Shown one piece after another: positions 25,752 to 34,019 of a stretch of DNA of 64,000 nt. The stretch covers positions 34,359 through 98,358 of the forward strand of contig JALHNV010000003.1 in the NCBI GenBank assembly GCA_022843325.1, read 5' to 3'. The stretch's first letter is position 1. The number at the start of each line of letters is the position of its first letter. This DNA is from Pseudolabrys sp. GTDB taxonomy: Bacteria; Pseudomonadota; Alphaproteobacteria; Rhizobiales; Xanthobacteraceae. A program made the translations under genes and the position numbers. The notes under the pieces were generated by a model. The model had not been told where the DNA came from. It did no database searches and saw nothing but the letters and a program-made list of their open reading frames with translations.

Positions 25752-27032
25752 TCAGCCCGGCCCCAGATGCCGGGGCAGAAACAGCACCAGTTCCGGAACG
25801 TAGGTAATAAGGAGCAGAACACCGATCGCGATGGCTATCAGCGGCAAGATGGCCTTGGAAACCGCCTCGATTGACACCCGCCCGATCGCGCAAACGACAA
25901 ACAAGCAGAGGCCGACCGGCGGGGTCGCCATCCCGATTACCAAATTGACGCAGACGATGATGCCAAGGTGAACGGGATCGATGGCAAAGGTCTTGGCCAG
26001 CTCCAGCAAAATCGGCAACGTGATGATCATCGCCCCAATCGGCTCCAGGAAACATCCCAGCAGCAGCAGGACCAAGTTGACGATCATTAGAATGATCCAG
26101 CGCTGGTCCGTTATGCCGAGCATCGCCGTGACGATGCGCTCCGGGATGCGCTCGATGCCGAACACGAAGGAGACGATGCTGGCCATGGCGATGACCAGCA
26201 TGATCCCGGCGGTCACGATGGCCGACGCGACAAGCGCTTCGTTCAGGGCACGAATCGACAGGCTGCGGTAATAGAAAGCGCTCACCAGGATCGCGTAAAT
26301 GACCGCGACCACCGCCGCCTCGGTGGCGGTGACGATACCGAAGCGGATGCCGACGATGATGACGAGCGGCAGGCCAAGGATCGGCAAACCGTCGAGCAGC
26401 GCACGCCCGACAGCGCCTTTGGACGGCGCTTCGTCACGCGGCAGGTTATGGTGGCGGGCGAACCACGCCGAATGGGCGGCATATCCCGCCGCCATCAGCA
26501 AGCCCGGAATAATGCCCGCCATGAACAGCGCGCCGATCGATGTACCGCTGAGCGCACCGTACACCACCATGGCAATGCTGGGCGGGATGATCGGCGCCAG
26601 GGTCGACGCCGCGGCCACCAGGGCGCTGGCATAAGGCGCCGGGTATCCCTGCTTGCGCATGCCCGGGATCAGGATTGAACCCATGGCAGCCGCCTCGGCC
26701 GTTGCCGATCCGCTCAGGCCGGCGAAGAACACGCTCGAGACCACGGTGACGGGCCCGAGCCCGCCGCGCGCGCTGCCGATCATGCTGCGCGCAATCTGGA
26801 TGATGCGGCTGCTGATGCCGCCGACATTCATGATGTTGCCCGCCAGCACAAACAGCGGGACCGTCAACAGAATGAACTGGTCGACGCCGACGATGAGCCG
26901 TTGCGGGAAAGCCAGCAACAGGTCGGTCTGCCCCATGACGAGCAGGTACACGGCCGACGCCAGCCCCAGCACGAAGACGATTGGAACGCCGAGAACGAGG
27001 AAGACAAAGAATGCAACGATAAAGACTGTCAT
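25752..27032 (-). CDS. dctM: TRAP transporter large permease, DctM family
   Basis: The 426-residue integral membrane protein has about 12 hydrophobic segments and DctM landmarks: the N-terminal VFLVLGVPIVFVLGLAS, GLSGSATAEAAAMGSILIPGM, ASTLAPIIPPSIAMVVYG and the C-terminal MATPPVGLCLFVVCAIG. It is the ion-coupled translocating subunit. The ATG overlaps the DctQ stop by four bases (ATGA). It is the last gene of the TRAP operon and its stop faces tamB across 34 bases. Confidence 0.95.
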   Translation of the reverse strand: MTVFIVAFFVFLVLGVPIVFVLGLASAVYLLVMGQTDLLLAFPQRLIVGVDQFILLTVPLFVLAGNIMNVGGISSRIIQIARSMIGSARGGLGPVTVVSSVFFAGLSGSATAEAAAMGSILIPGMRKQGYPAPYASALVAAASTLAPIIPPSIAMVVYGALSGTSIGALFMAGIIPGLLMAAGYAAHSAWFARHHNLPRDEAPSKGAVGRALLDGLPILGLPLVIIVGIRFGIVTATEAAVVAVIYAILVSAFYYRSLSIRALNEALVASAIVTAGIMLVIAMASIVSFVFGIERIPERIVTAMLGITDQRWIILMIVNLVLLLLGCFLEPIGAMIITLPILLELAKTFAIDPVHLGIIVCVNLVIGMATPPVGLCLFVVCAIGRVSIEAVSKAILPLIAIAIGVLLLITYVPELVLFLPRHLGPG

Positions 27033-27550
27033 CGGCCGGTGTCTTCGCTGGGTGATCTGAGAACCGCGACGAGTCCGATCGCGACATGGACCGCCAAGCC
27101 AAAAAGGCCGACCGGGACCAGGAGATAGATCCAGAACACCGAAATCTGCATCGCCGCGGCCATCTGACCGGCGTTAAACTCGGCGAAGATGTAACCGTAC
27201 CAGACCAGAGCGCCCAGCAGGGCCAGCACAAGCACCAGCGAGAATATTCTGGCAATCCGCGCCGCGGTCGCGCCGAACGCCGCAGCAACGCTTTCGACGG
27301 CCGCCATTTCACCGCGATGATAGGACGCGCCGGCAAGAAGAAACGTGATGGCGATCAGCAATGCGCGCGCCGCCTCCTCCGGCCAGAACAAGGCCGATCC
27401 GACCGCATAACGATAGAACACCTGAAGCCCGGTCAGAATGACGATGCCGCCCATGCAGGCGGCACCGACAGCATACACGGCAAGCCAATAGAGCCGGCCG
27501 AGCCCGGATGGGGCCGCTTGTTGCCAAACGGTTTTCTCAACCGGCTCCAT
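27029..27550 (-). CDS. dctQ: TRAP transporter small permease, DctQ family
   Basis: The 173-residue protein has four predicted membrane helices: about 22-42 (LYWLAVYAVGAACMGGIVIL), about 55-75 (the FWPEEAARALLIAITFLLAG region, with the conserved Trp-Pro-Glu-Glu), about 95-115 and about 135-155. This layout is standard for the DctQ subunit that pairs with DctM. It sits 8 bases after the binding-protein gene and is translationally coupled to dctM. Confidence 0.92.
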   Translation of the reverse strand: MEPVEKTVWQQAAPSGLGRLYWLAVYAVGAACMGGIVILTGLQVFYRYAVGSALFWPEEAARALLIAITFLLAGASYHRGEMAAVESVAAAFGATAARIARIFSLVLVLALLGALVWYGYIFAEFNAGQMAAAMQISVFWIYLLVPVGLFGLAVHVAIGLVAVLRSPSEDTGR

Positions 27551-27558
27551 GATAATCC

Positions 27559-28545
27559 CTACTTACGCGTCTTGCGTACGTAATCGGCAAATTCCTTCAC
27601 CAGGGGATGCTTGGCTTCGTATTCGTCGGCAACCGACTTGGCCTTCTGCTGCACGGTGGCCATGTCGTTGAACGGCAGGATTTCAACACCGAGTCCCTTG
27701 AGCTTCTCGGCAACTTCCTTTTCTTCCTTGCCCGCCTGCAACACCTGCGCCCGGATGGTTTCCTGCGCAGCCTGTTCAAGCGCCGCCTGCTGGTCGGCCG
27801 GGAGCTTCTGGAACTTGGCACGATTCATGATGACCACGGCGGGAAAAAAGAACTGCCCCGTCAAACTGACATGCTTTGCACTCTCGTAAAAGCGCTCGGC
27901 AAAGATCGACGAAATGTTCATTTCCGCGCCATCGAGCGCACCGGTCTGCAGCGCGGTGTAGATTTCACCATACGGCATCGGCGTCGGGTTGGTACCGACC
28001 GCCTTGAAGATGGCAATGTGCAGCGGATTCGGGACAACGCGAATCTTCAGTCCCTGCATATCGGCCGCAGAGCGAACCGGGCGCGTGCGATTAACGAAGT
28101 GCCGGAAACCGCCTTCGTAATATCCAAGACCCTTGAGGCCAAGAGCGTCCAGGCTCGCCAGCATCTTCTTGGCGGGCGGCGATTCGAATGCATCGGCCAG
28201 CCCCTCGTAGGAATTGATCAGCCAGGGCAGCTGCAGCCCGTCCATCACCGGCGTGAAAAGCGAGAAAGTCGATGACGATACGACGGCGGCATCGATGGTG
28301 CCGAGACGGACGCCTTCCAGCAATTGGCGATCGTCGCCAAGCTGGCGCGCCGGGAAAATGGCAATCTCGATCTTGCCACCCGACTTTTTCGCCACCGCGC
28401 TCTTGAACATTTCGGCGCCGAGGTGGAACGGATGCGACGTCTGTGTGACGTGGCCGACCTTGATCACCGTGTCGGCGGCGTAGGCCGACGCAAGCGGCAT
28501 TGATGTCAGAAGAGCGGCGGCGACGAGCAGCGACCTGCGGTTCAT
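27559..28545 (-). CDS. dctP: TRAP transporter periplasmic binding protein, DctP family
   Basis: The 328-residue exported protein has a leader ending near ASAYAADTVIKVGH. DctP landmarks are HPFHLGAEMFKSAV, the conserved Arg region LKIRVVPNPLHIAIFKAVGTNPTPMPYGEIYTALQTGALDGAE and FAERFYESAKHVSL. Family members bind C4-dicarboxylates, sugar acids, aromatic acids or related carboxylates; the ligand here is unknown. GGAGGAAAATC precedes the ATG, a very good ribosome site. It leads the operon dctP-dctQ-dctM, and a candidate IclR operator lies 24-39 bases upstream of its start. Confidence 0.94.
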   Translation of the reverse strand: MNRRSLLVAAALLTSMPLASAYAADTVIKVGHVTQTSHPFHLGAEMFKSAVAKKSGGKIEIAIFPARQLGDDRQLLEGVRLGTIDAAVVSSSTFSLFTPVMDGLQLPWLINSYEGLADAFESPPAKKMLASLDALGLKGLGYYEGGFRHFVNRTRPVRSAADMQGLKIRVVPNPLHIAIFKAVGTNPTPMPYGEIYTALQTGALDGAEMNISSIFAERFYESAKHVSLTGQFFFPAVVIMNRAKFQKLPADQQAALEQAAQETIRAQVLQAGKEEKEVAEKLKGLGVEILPFNDMATVQQKAKSVADEYEAKHPLVKEFADYVRKTRK

Positions 28546-28568
28546 GATTTTCCTCCAGTTTTGATTTT

Positions 28569-28584
28569 CGAAACTCTTGTTTCG
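28569..28584. promoter_or_regulatory. Candidate IclR-family operator
   Basis: CGAAAC-TCTT-GTTTCG is a perfect 6+6 inverted repeat in the 161-bp divergent region between dctP and the bicupin-iclR pair. It resembles the GAAAC/GTTTC-type palindromes of IclR-family proteins such as KdgR. The position, just upstream of dctP, would suit repression or autoregulation by the IclR gene at 29402. Confidence 0.5.
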
Positions 28585-28706
28585 TTATCTTGCATTTTGT
28601 ATCATTTGAAAAATCCCGGTCAAGCGGCGCCGGGACATTGCAGGCGGACCGTCGGGCCGCACCGCACTCAAAAAAACGTCAGCGAGACGCGAAGGAGAGA
28701 TAATAA

Positions 28707-29390
28707 ATGGGCCGGTATTGCCTGAGATTGATTGAAGACAAGTTCGAAGCCGACTGCCCCCACGTGTATCTGCCGGCGGCTAACCGCGCGATCTACCTGC
28801 GCGAGGGAGCCGTTCAGATCGAGACGCCGGACAGCGGACTTCTGGTCACGGCGGGAGCGGCCTGGCTCGGCGACGCGCCGCTGGCGGTATCGGCGCTTCA
28901 TCAGGGCGCGACGGTCTGGCGCTGGGAATTGACCGAGACGGACGGAGCCGCCGGTCTGCTGACGGCCGCCCCGGCCGCACGTTCGACGGAAAAACTGGCG
29001 GCGGACATCGAGCTTGATGACCGGCAGGAATGGCTGATGCGAATCGACCGGGTCGGATTCCCGCCGGGCGGCGTTGCCCTCACCCATGTCCACCAAGGTC
29101 CCGGCATCCGCTGCGTGCTGCACGGCGAGATCTCGATCATCGTCGACGGCAAAACCGGCGTTCATGGACCGAGCCAGGCGTGGCTGGAACTCGGACACGA
29201 GCCCGTGCTGGCGCCGACGACCGATGCATCGGACACCGCCTTCGTGCGTTGTTTCATCTTGCCCCGCGGCTGCAAGTCGCGCAGCTCCATCCGCTACGTG
29301 CTGCCGGAGGACAAGGCGAAACCGAAGGTCCAGGATTACCTGGTTTTCGGCGAGCGCTTCATTGAGCTACCGTACGACTCCTTTCCCTGA
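28707..29390 (+). CDS. Cupin-fold protein, two cupin-like halves
   Basis: The 227-residue cytosolic protein seems to contain two cupin-like modules. The second, about residues 110-190, has a recognisable motif 1: PGGVALTHVHQGPGIRCVLHGE with the His-x-His and Glu positions, followed by IIVDGKTGVHGPSQ. The first half (PAANRAIYLREGAVQIE to GDAPLAVSALHQG) keeps the fold pattern but lacks the His pair. I do not recognise a named family. It lies divergent to the TRAP operon and 11 bases upstream of the IclR gene, so it probably handles or senses the transported compound. Confidence 0.65.
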   Translation: MGRYCLRLIEDKFEADCPHVYLPAANRAIYLREGAVQIETPDSGLLVTAGAAWLGDAPLAVSALHQGATVWRWELTETDGAAGLLTAAPAARSTEKLAADIELDDRQEWLMRIDRVGFPPGGVALTHVHQGPGIRCVLHGEISIIVDGKTGVHGPSQAWLELGHEPVLAPTTDASDTAFVRCFILPRGCKSRSSIRYVLPEDKAKPKVQDYLVFGERFIELPYDSFP

Positions 29391-29401
29391 GTCGGATTAA
29401 A

Positions 29402-30196
29402 ATGGCACCGCGAGCCAAGCGCGATCCCGCCGCCGCCGAAACCCCGGAGCGGGATCCGCCGCTCGCGACCACGCTCGCTGTCCTCAACGCCCTTGCCAAT
29501 GCCGGCCGGGACTGCGGCGTCCAGGAACTGGCGCGGACTTTGGGGATGCCGAAGCCGCGCATTTTCCGGCATCTCTCTGCGCTGAAGAACCTCGGCTTCA
29601 TCGCCCAGGACTCGGCACGCGAACGCTACCGGATCGGCTACGCGTCCTATCTGTTCGGCAAGCACCTGATGAACGCCTTCTCGGCGCCGCGGATCGTCGC
29701 TCCCTTCATGGAAGCGCTCTGCCGTGACATCGATGAGACGGTGGTCATGGGCACCTTCGACGACAACGCCGTCACGGTGCTCGATTTCGTGGCGCGACCG
29801 TCGGCGATCGAAATCGGGCTACGGCCCGGCTCGCGCTTTGCATTCAACGCAGCCGCGCAGGGCAAGGTCGTTCTGGCCTTCGGTCCGCCGCACATCGCCG
29901 AGCGCTTCTATAACAGTCCACTGCCGCGCGTGACCCCGCGGACCATTATCAAACCAGCGGTCTTGAAGGATGAAGTTCAGCGATGCCGTGACGATGGCTG
30001 GGCCGAAGCGCCGGACGAACTCTTCCTCGGCATCAACGCGCTCGCTGCGCCCCTTTTCTATCCCGACCGCACTTTGATGGGGACCCTGGCAATTGTCGGC
30101 TTTACCGAGACATTGCGCGGCAGCAAGCGAAAGAAGGCGCTGCGCAAACTGATTACTACGGCGGCGGAAATTTCGGTGTCGCTCGGCCGGGTGTGA
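29402..30196 (+). CDS. IclR-family transcriptional regulator
   Basis: The 264-residue protein has the winged helix-turn-helix at about residues 20-80 (LAVLNALANAGRDCGVQELARTLGMPKPRIFRHLSALKNLGFI) and the IclR effector domain at about 95-262 (DETVVMGTFDDNAVTVLDFV, FAFNAAAQGKVVLAF, FLGINALAAPLFY). It is cotranscribed with the cupin gene and is the natural regulator of the divergent TRAP operon. The palindrome at 28569 is the likely target. The effector is unknown. Confidence 0.93.
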   Translation: MAPRAKRDPAAAETPERDPPLATTLAVLNALANAGRDCGVQELARTLGMPKPRIFRHLSALKNLGFIAQDSARERYRIGYASYLFGKHLMNAFSAPRIVAPFMEALCRDIDETVVMGTFDDNAVTVLDFVARPSAIEIGLRPGSRFAFNAAAQGKVVLAFGPPHIAERFYNSPLPRVTPRTIIKPAVLKDEVQRCRDDGWAEAPDELFLGINALAAPLFYPDRTLMGTLAIVGFTETLRGSKRKKALRKLITTAAEISVSLGRV

Positions 30197-30247
30197 GAAA
30201 GCCTGGCATCGGCGCAACCGCCAGCTCGCCCTCGGTTCGGGTCCGCC

Positions 30248-31138
30248 TTAGGTGAGCCCCCGCGTCGTGTCGTCGAACAACTCGTCGACGCTGAAGCGTG
30301 TGGGGATCAGCTTCTGCTGAACGGCGATGTCGATGATCGCCTCGAGCGACGGCCGGTTGGCCTCGACACCGAATGTCAGCTGCGCCGCGTTCTTGTTGCC
30401 GGCGGCGACGGCAATGTCCCGGGCTTCCTTGAACAGGCGGAACACCTCGCGCACCACATCCGGCCGCGTCGCCGACAATTCGCTGCGGATTGTCAGCATG
30501 TGGTTGATCGGATTGCCGTGCTTGGCCGCCCAGGCGCTGGCCGCCGCTTCGCTGTCGGGAATGAGAACCTTCAGCCGCGGATCGGGCAGCTTGTCGCCGA
30601 GCACGGCGGCGTCGAGTTCGCCGTCGAGCAGCATCTGCGCCATGTCCTTGCCGGCGGGCGCGCGCTCCATGCCGGGCGGATCGGTATATTCGGCAACATG
30701 CGGATCCTCGAAGGTGACCCAGTGCACCTTGTCGAGGTCGAGCTCGTACTGCTCGCGCAGGATGCCGCGCACCCAGACGCCGGTGGTGACGCTATAGGCG
30801 CGGATGCCGACGCGCTTGCCGGCGAGGCCCTGCGGCGTCAGTTCGCCGCGCTCCGGGTTATAGGCCAGCGTGTGATGCTGGCTGCGCGCCACCACCAGCG
30901 CCGGCATCAGCACATACGGCTTCTTGAAGGCCTTGGCCTGCAGGAAGGTCACGATCGCCAGTTCGCCGAGGTCGAACTTGTGCTCGCGCACCAGCGGCTT
31001 GAAGCCCTTGTTCGCCACCTGGATATCGGCGAACTCGAATTCGACGAGGTCCGACTTCACGTCGCCCTGCTTGATCGGCAGCGTATTCGGATAGTTGCCG
31101 AGGAGCGTGAAAAGTTTGGTCTTGCCGGACGTCGTCAT
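30248..31138 (-). CDS. 4,5-dihydroxyphthalate decarboxylase-family protein, paralogue 1
   Basis: The 296 residues belong to the periplasmic-binding-protein-like family that includes 4,5-dihydroxyphthalate decarboxylase (Pht5). Features are LLGNYPNTLPIKQGDV at the N-terminus, the HKFDLGELAIVTFLQA segment, LAGKRVGIRAYSVTTGVWVRGIL, and HWVTFEDPHVAEYTDPPG. There is no signal peptide, so a cytosolic enzyme or sensor is more likely than a transporter subunit. It is the last gene of a minus-strand run and is most like paralogue 2 at 32250. The decarboxylase assignment is by family only; substrate and activity are unproved. Confidence 0.75.
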   Translation of the reverse strand: MTTSGKTKLFTLLGNYPNTLPIKQGDVKSDLVEFEFADIQVANKGFKPLVREHKFDLGELAIVTFLQAKAFKKPYVLMPALVVARSQHHTLAYNPERGELTPQGLAGKRVGIRAYSVTTGVWVRGILREQYELDLDKVHWVTFEDPHVAEYTDPPGMERAPAGKDMAQMLLDGELDAAVLGDKLPDPRLKVLIPDSEAAASAWAAKHGNPINHMLTIRSELSATRPDVVREVFRLFKEARDIAVAAGNKNAAQLTFGVEANRPSLEAIIDIAVQQKLIPTRFSVDELFDDTTRGLT

Positions 31139-31171
31139 CGAATGATCCTTGCTGGTAGCGTATCGTCACAA

Positions 31172-32203
31172 TTACGCGGATAACCCGACCGCCGCCAGAC
31201 GCGCTTTCAAGCGCGGATAGACCCGCAGCGCGTTGCCGGCATAGATCTTCGACTTGTCGGCCTCGGTCAGCCAGGAAACGTTCTCGACATATCGCTTGGT
31301 GTCGTCGAATTCATGCCCGGTGGCCGGATCGATGCCGCGCACCGCACCGACCATTTCCGATGCGAACAGGATGTTCTCGATCGGCACCACCTTGGTCAGA
31401 AGCTCGATGCCCGGCGTATGATAGACGCAGGTGTCGAAGTACACGTTCTTCATCAAGTGTTCGGTCAGCTCGGGCTTGCCGTTGTTGAGCGCCAGCCCGC
31501 GGTAGCGGCCCCAGTGATATGGCACCGCGCCGCCGCCGTGCGGAATGATGAACTTCAGCGTCGGGAAGTCCTTGAACAGGTCCGACAGGATCAACTGCAT
31601 GAAGGCCGTGGTATCGCCGTTGATGTAATGCGCGCCGGTGGTGTGGACGCAGGCATTGCACGACGCGCTGACGTGGATCATGGCTGGCACATCCAGCTCG
31701 ACCATTTTCTCGTAGACCGGATACCACCAGCGGTCGGCCAGCGACTTGGTCTGCCAGAAGCCGCCCGACGGATCGGGATTGAGATTGCAGCCGACGAAGC
31801 CGTATTGGGTGACGCAGCGCTCCAGTTCCGCGATGCAGTTCTCCGGGGCGACGCCGGGCGACTGCGGCAACTGGCAGACGCCGATGAAGTTGCGCGGATA
31901 GAGCGTGCAGACCCGGTGGATCAGGTCGTTGCACAGCCGGGTCCATTCGACGCTGGTGCGGGCATCGCCGATATGATGGCCCATGCCGGCGGCGCGCGGC
32001 GAAAAGATCGTCAGATCGGTGCCGCGCTCCCGCTGAAACTTGAGCTGCGCACCCTCCAGGCTTTCGCGGATCTGGTCGTCGGTGATCTTGAGGTCCCACG
32101 GCGCCAGATGCTCATGCCGGCCGGCTGCCTCGGTCTGCTTCTTGCGGAAGTCGTGCAGTTGCGCCGGTTCGGTGGTGTAGTGGCCGTGGCAATCGATGAT
32201 CAT
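31172..32203 (-). CDS. ligJ: 4-oxalomesaconate hydratase-like amidohydrolase
   Basis: The 343-residue metal-dependent enzyme of the amidohydrolase superfamily closely follows LigJ along its length. Shared elements are MIIDCHGHYT with the His-x-His pair (6 and 8), GCNLNPDPSGGFW, WYPVYEKMVELDVPAMIHVS, FIIPHGGGAVPYHWGR and LFASEMVGAVRGIDPATGHEFDDTKRY. LigJ hydrates 4-oxalomesaconate to 4-carboxy-4-hydroxy-2-oxoadipate in the protocatechuate 4,5-cleavage route. ATG 32203 has an AGGA site upstream and gives the family N-terminus; an upstream TTG adds six residues. A decarboxylase-family gene lies on each side. Confidence 0.82.
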   Translation of the reverse strand: MIIDCHGHYTTEPAQLHDFRKKQTEAAGRHEHLAPWDLKITDDQIRESLEGAQLKFQRERGTDLTIFSPRAAGMGHHIGDARTSVEWTRLCNDLIHRVCTLYPRNFIGVCQLPQSPGVAPENCIAELERCVTQYGFVGCNLNPDPSGGFWQTKSLADRWWYPVYEKMVELDVPAMIHVSASCNACVHTTGAHYINGDTTAFMQLILSDLFKDFPTLKFIIPHGGGAVPYHWGRYRGLALNNGKPELTEHLMKNVYFDTCVYHTPGIELLTKVVPIENILFASEMVGAVRGIDPATGHEFDDTKRYVENVSWLTEADKSKIYAGNALRVYPRLKARLAAVGLSA

Positions 32204-32249
32204 GGTGGAGGTCCTGGTCAACGCGTTTCAGGGTCGCAAACGTAAAGGC

Positions 32250-33125
32250 CTATTGGCCGAAAATGTCACGGGTTTCCGCGAACATGTCGTCGACCGATAT
32301 GCGGTTCGGGATCAGTTTCTGCTGGTAGGCATATTCGGCGATCAGCGCCAGGCTTGGCCGGTTGGCTTCAATGCCGAACGGGATCGGATCAGGGCTGGCG
32401 GGCGTTCCGGCGATACGCTTGCCTTCCAGCATAAGCCGGTAGACCTCGCGCGCGGTGTCGGGATCGGCTGTCACGTCCGCCGTTCGCATCACGACGAGAT
32501 GGTTGATCGGCACCGCCTTCTGCTTGGCATACCAGTTCGCCGCCTCGGCCTGCGGATCGCCGAACAGCGAGCGGGCGCGCGGGTCGTTCGACGTTTCGCC
32601 GAGCACCGCGTCAAGTTCGCCGTCCAGCAGCATCGGCACGATCTTCCGCCCCTCCGGCGCGCGCTTGGTCGTATCCTTGTACTCGGCGACGTGCGGGTCC
32701 TCGAAGGTGACCCATTCGATGCTGTCGAGATCGACCCCGTAATCGTTGGCGAGGATGCCGCGAATCCAGGCCCCCGTCGTCGTGGTGAACGAACGGATGC
32801 CGACCCGCTTGCCGTTGAGGTCCGACGGCCGCATTGGTCCCTTGTCCGCGTTGTAGATCGCGTAAGGGTGCTGGAACCGCCCGATCATGGCCGCCGGCAG
32901 CAGCGCCAGCTGTTTGCCGTGCGCCTTGGCGATCAGATAGGTCACCACCGCCATTTCCGAAACGTCGTAGCGGTCCTCGCGGATCATGCCCTTGAAGCCG
33001 TCCCAGACCGGAACGATCTCGGTGAAGGCGAAGTTGACGCGGTCCGACCTCACCGCTCCGCTTTTCAGCGGCGCGGTGTGCGGATAGTCCCCGATCAGCG
33101 TTTTCAGCGTCTTGCCAGCGGGCAT
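32250..33125 (-). CDS. 4,5-dihydroxyphthalate decarboxylase-family protein, paralogue 2
   Basis: The 291 residues match paralogue 1 through IGDYPHTAPLKSGAVRSD, DRYDVSEMAVVTYLIAKA, LNGKRVGIRSFTTTTGAWIRGIL and EWVTFEDPHVAEYKDTTKR. As in paralogue 1, no export signal is present. ATG 33125 begins MPAGKTLKTLIGDYP, 10 bases after the stop of the upstream amidohydrolase; longer in-frame readings would run into that gene. The similarity of paralogues 1 and 2 points to tandem duplication followed by divergence. The substrate is unknown; aromatic dicarboxylates are the family precedent. Confidence 0.75.
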   Translation of the reverse strand: MPAGKTLKTLIGDYPHTAPLKSGAVRSDRVNFAFTEIVPVWDGFKGMIREDRYDVSEMAVVTYLIAKAHGKQLALLPAAMIGRFQHPYAIYNADKGPMRPSDLNGKRVGIRSFTTTTGAWIRGILANDYGVDLDSIEWVTFEDPHVAEYKDTTKRAPEGRKIVPMLLDGELDAVLGETSNDPRARSLFGDPQAEAANWYAKQKAVPINHLVVMRTADVTADPDTAREVYRLMLEGKRIAGTPASPDPIPFGIEANRPSLALIAEYAYQQKLIPNRISVDDMFAETRDIFGQ

Positions 33126-33135
33126 CTGCGGGTCA

Positions 33136-33987
33136 TCAATCCTTGAGGCTCGGATAGAGCACCTGCGCGGTCTTGCCGAAGATCCAGTCCTGGTCGCTCG
33201 CTTTGGCAAAGGAAAATGCCTTCTGCGCAGCACCCAGGATTTCCTTCAGCGTACCGACCGAGTTGGGGAAATTGGAGCCCCAGCCGATGCGGTCGGCGCC
33301 GAATGTATCCACCATCTTGCCGAAGAACGTGTCCGCGGCACCCTTGCCCCAGCTCTTCGGTGTGACGTTGAGGGGCGTGATCTTGAGGTAGACCTGCTTG
33401 TATTTGGCCAGCGCCAGGAAATCGGTAGCGCCGGCATAAGGCGGTCCGTCTTCGTGCGGCGTCCGCGACAAGTGGTCGAGAATGATCGTGACCTTCGGAA
33501 ACTTGTCCATGATGCCGCGCAGCAGCGGGATGCCTTCCTGCTTCATCTGCACGCAGACCGGAATGTTCTTGGCGGCCGCGTGCTCCCAGAATGGATAGGT
33601 CTTCGGGTCGGCGAACCAGGTCGCCTGCCCCGGCAACGTGCTGCCGGTGGTGAAAAGCCGCATCCCGGTGCAGCCGCGGCCGAGCCAGTAGTCGAAGGTC
33701 TTCACCGCGTCCGGTGCCAGAGTATCGATCGAGTAGACCCCGGTGAAGCGCGACGGGACGGCTTCCACCGCATCGGCGACATAGCTGTTGTCGTAGCCAT
33801 AGGCGGTCGACGAATGCACGATCGCCGCTTTGGCGACCCCGGCATCGTCCATGGCCTGAAGCAGATCGTCATAGGTGGTCGGACGTTCGCTCGACCAGGT
33901 CGATTGCGTGCCGCCCAGCGGCGCCAGCGGATAGGCTTTGGTATCGGGCGAAACAATATGCGGATGAATATCGATAATCGATGACAT
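33136..33987 (-). CDS. Amidohydrolase-2 family hydrolase (LigI/COG3618-like)
   Basis: The 283-residue TIM-barrel enzyme has the N-terminal IIDIHPHIV (His8-x-His10) and DHLSRTPHEDG (His172) of the amidohydrolase-2 group, which includes 2-pyrone-4,6-dicarboxylate hydrolase LigI. The strand-8 position that is usually Asp reads Asn239 (GWGSNFPNS), and the strand-5 region reads VCVQMKQEG where a His is often seen. Catalysis may therefore differ from the standard members. It lies between decarboxylase-family paralogues 2 and 3, close to a LigJ-like gene, which is the LigI-LigJ order of steps, but the assignment to that reaction is only tentative. Confidence 0.78.
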   Translation of the reverse strand: MSSIIDIHPHIVSPDTKAYPLAPLGGTQSTWSSERPTTYDDLLQAMDDAGVAKAAIVHSSTAYGYDNSYVADAVEAVPSRFTGVYSIDTLAPDAVKTFDYWLGRGCTGMRLFTTGSTLPGQATWFADPKTYPFWEHAAAKNIPVCVQMKQEGIPLLRGIMDKFPKVTIILDHLSRTPHEDGPPYAGATDFLALAKYKQVYLKITPLNVTPKSWGKGAADTFFGKMVDTFGADRIGWGSNFPNSVGTLKEILGAAQKAFSFAKASDQDWIFGKTAQVLYPSLKD

Positions 33988-34019
33988 TTGCGGAGACTCT
34001 TCTTGCGGTCGGGAGAAAT

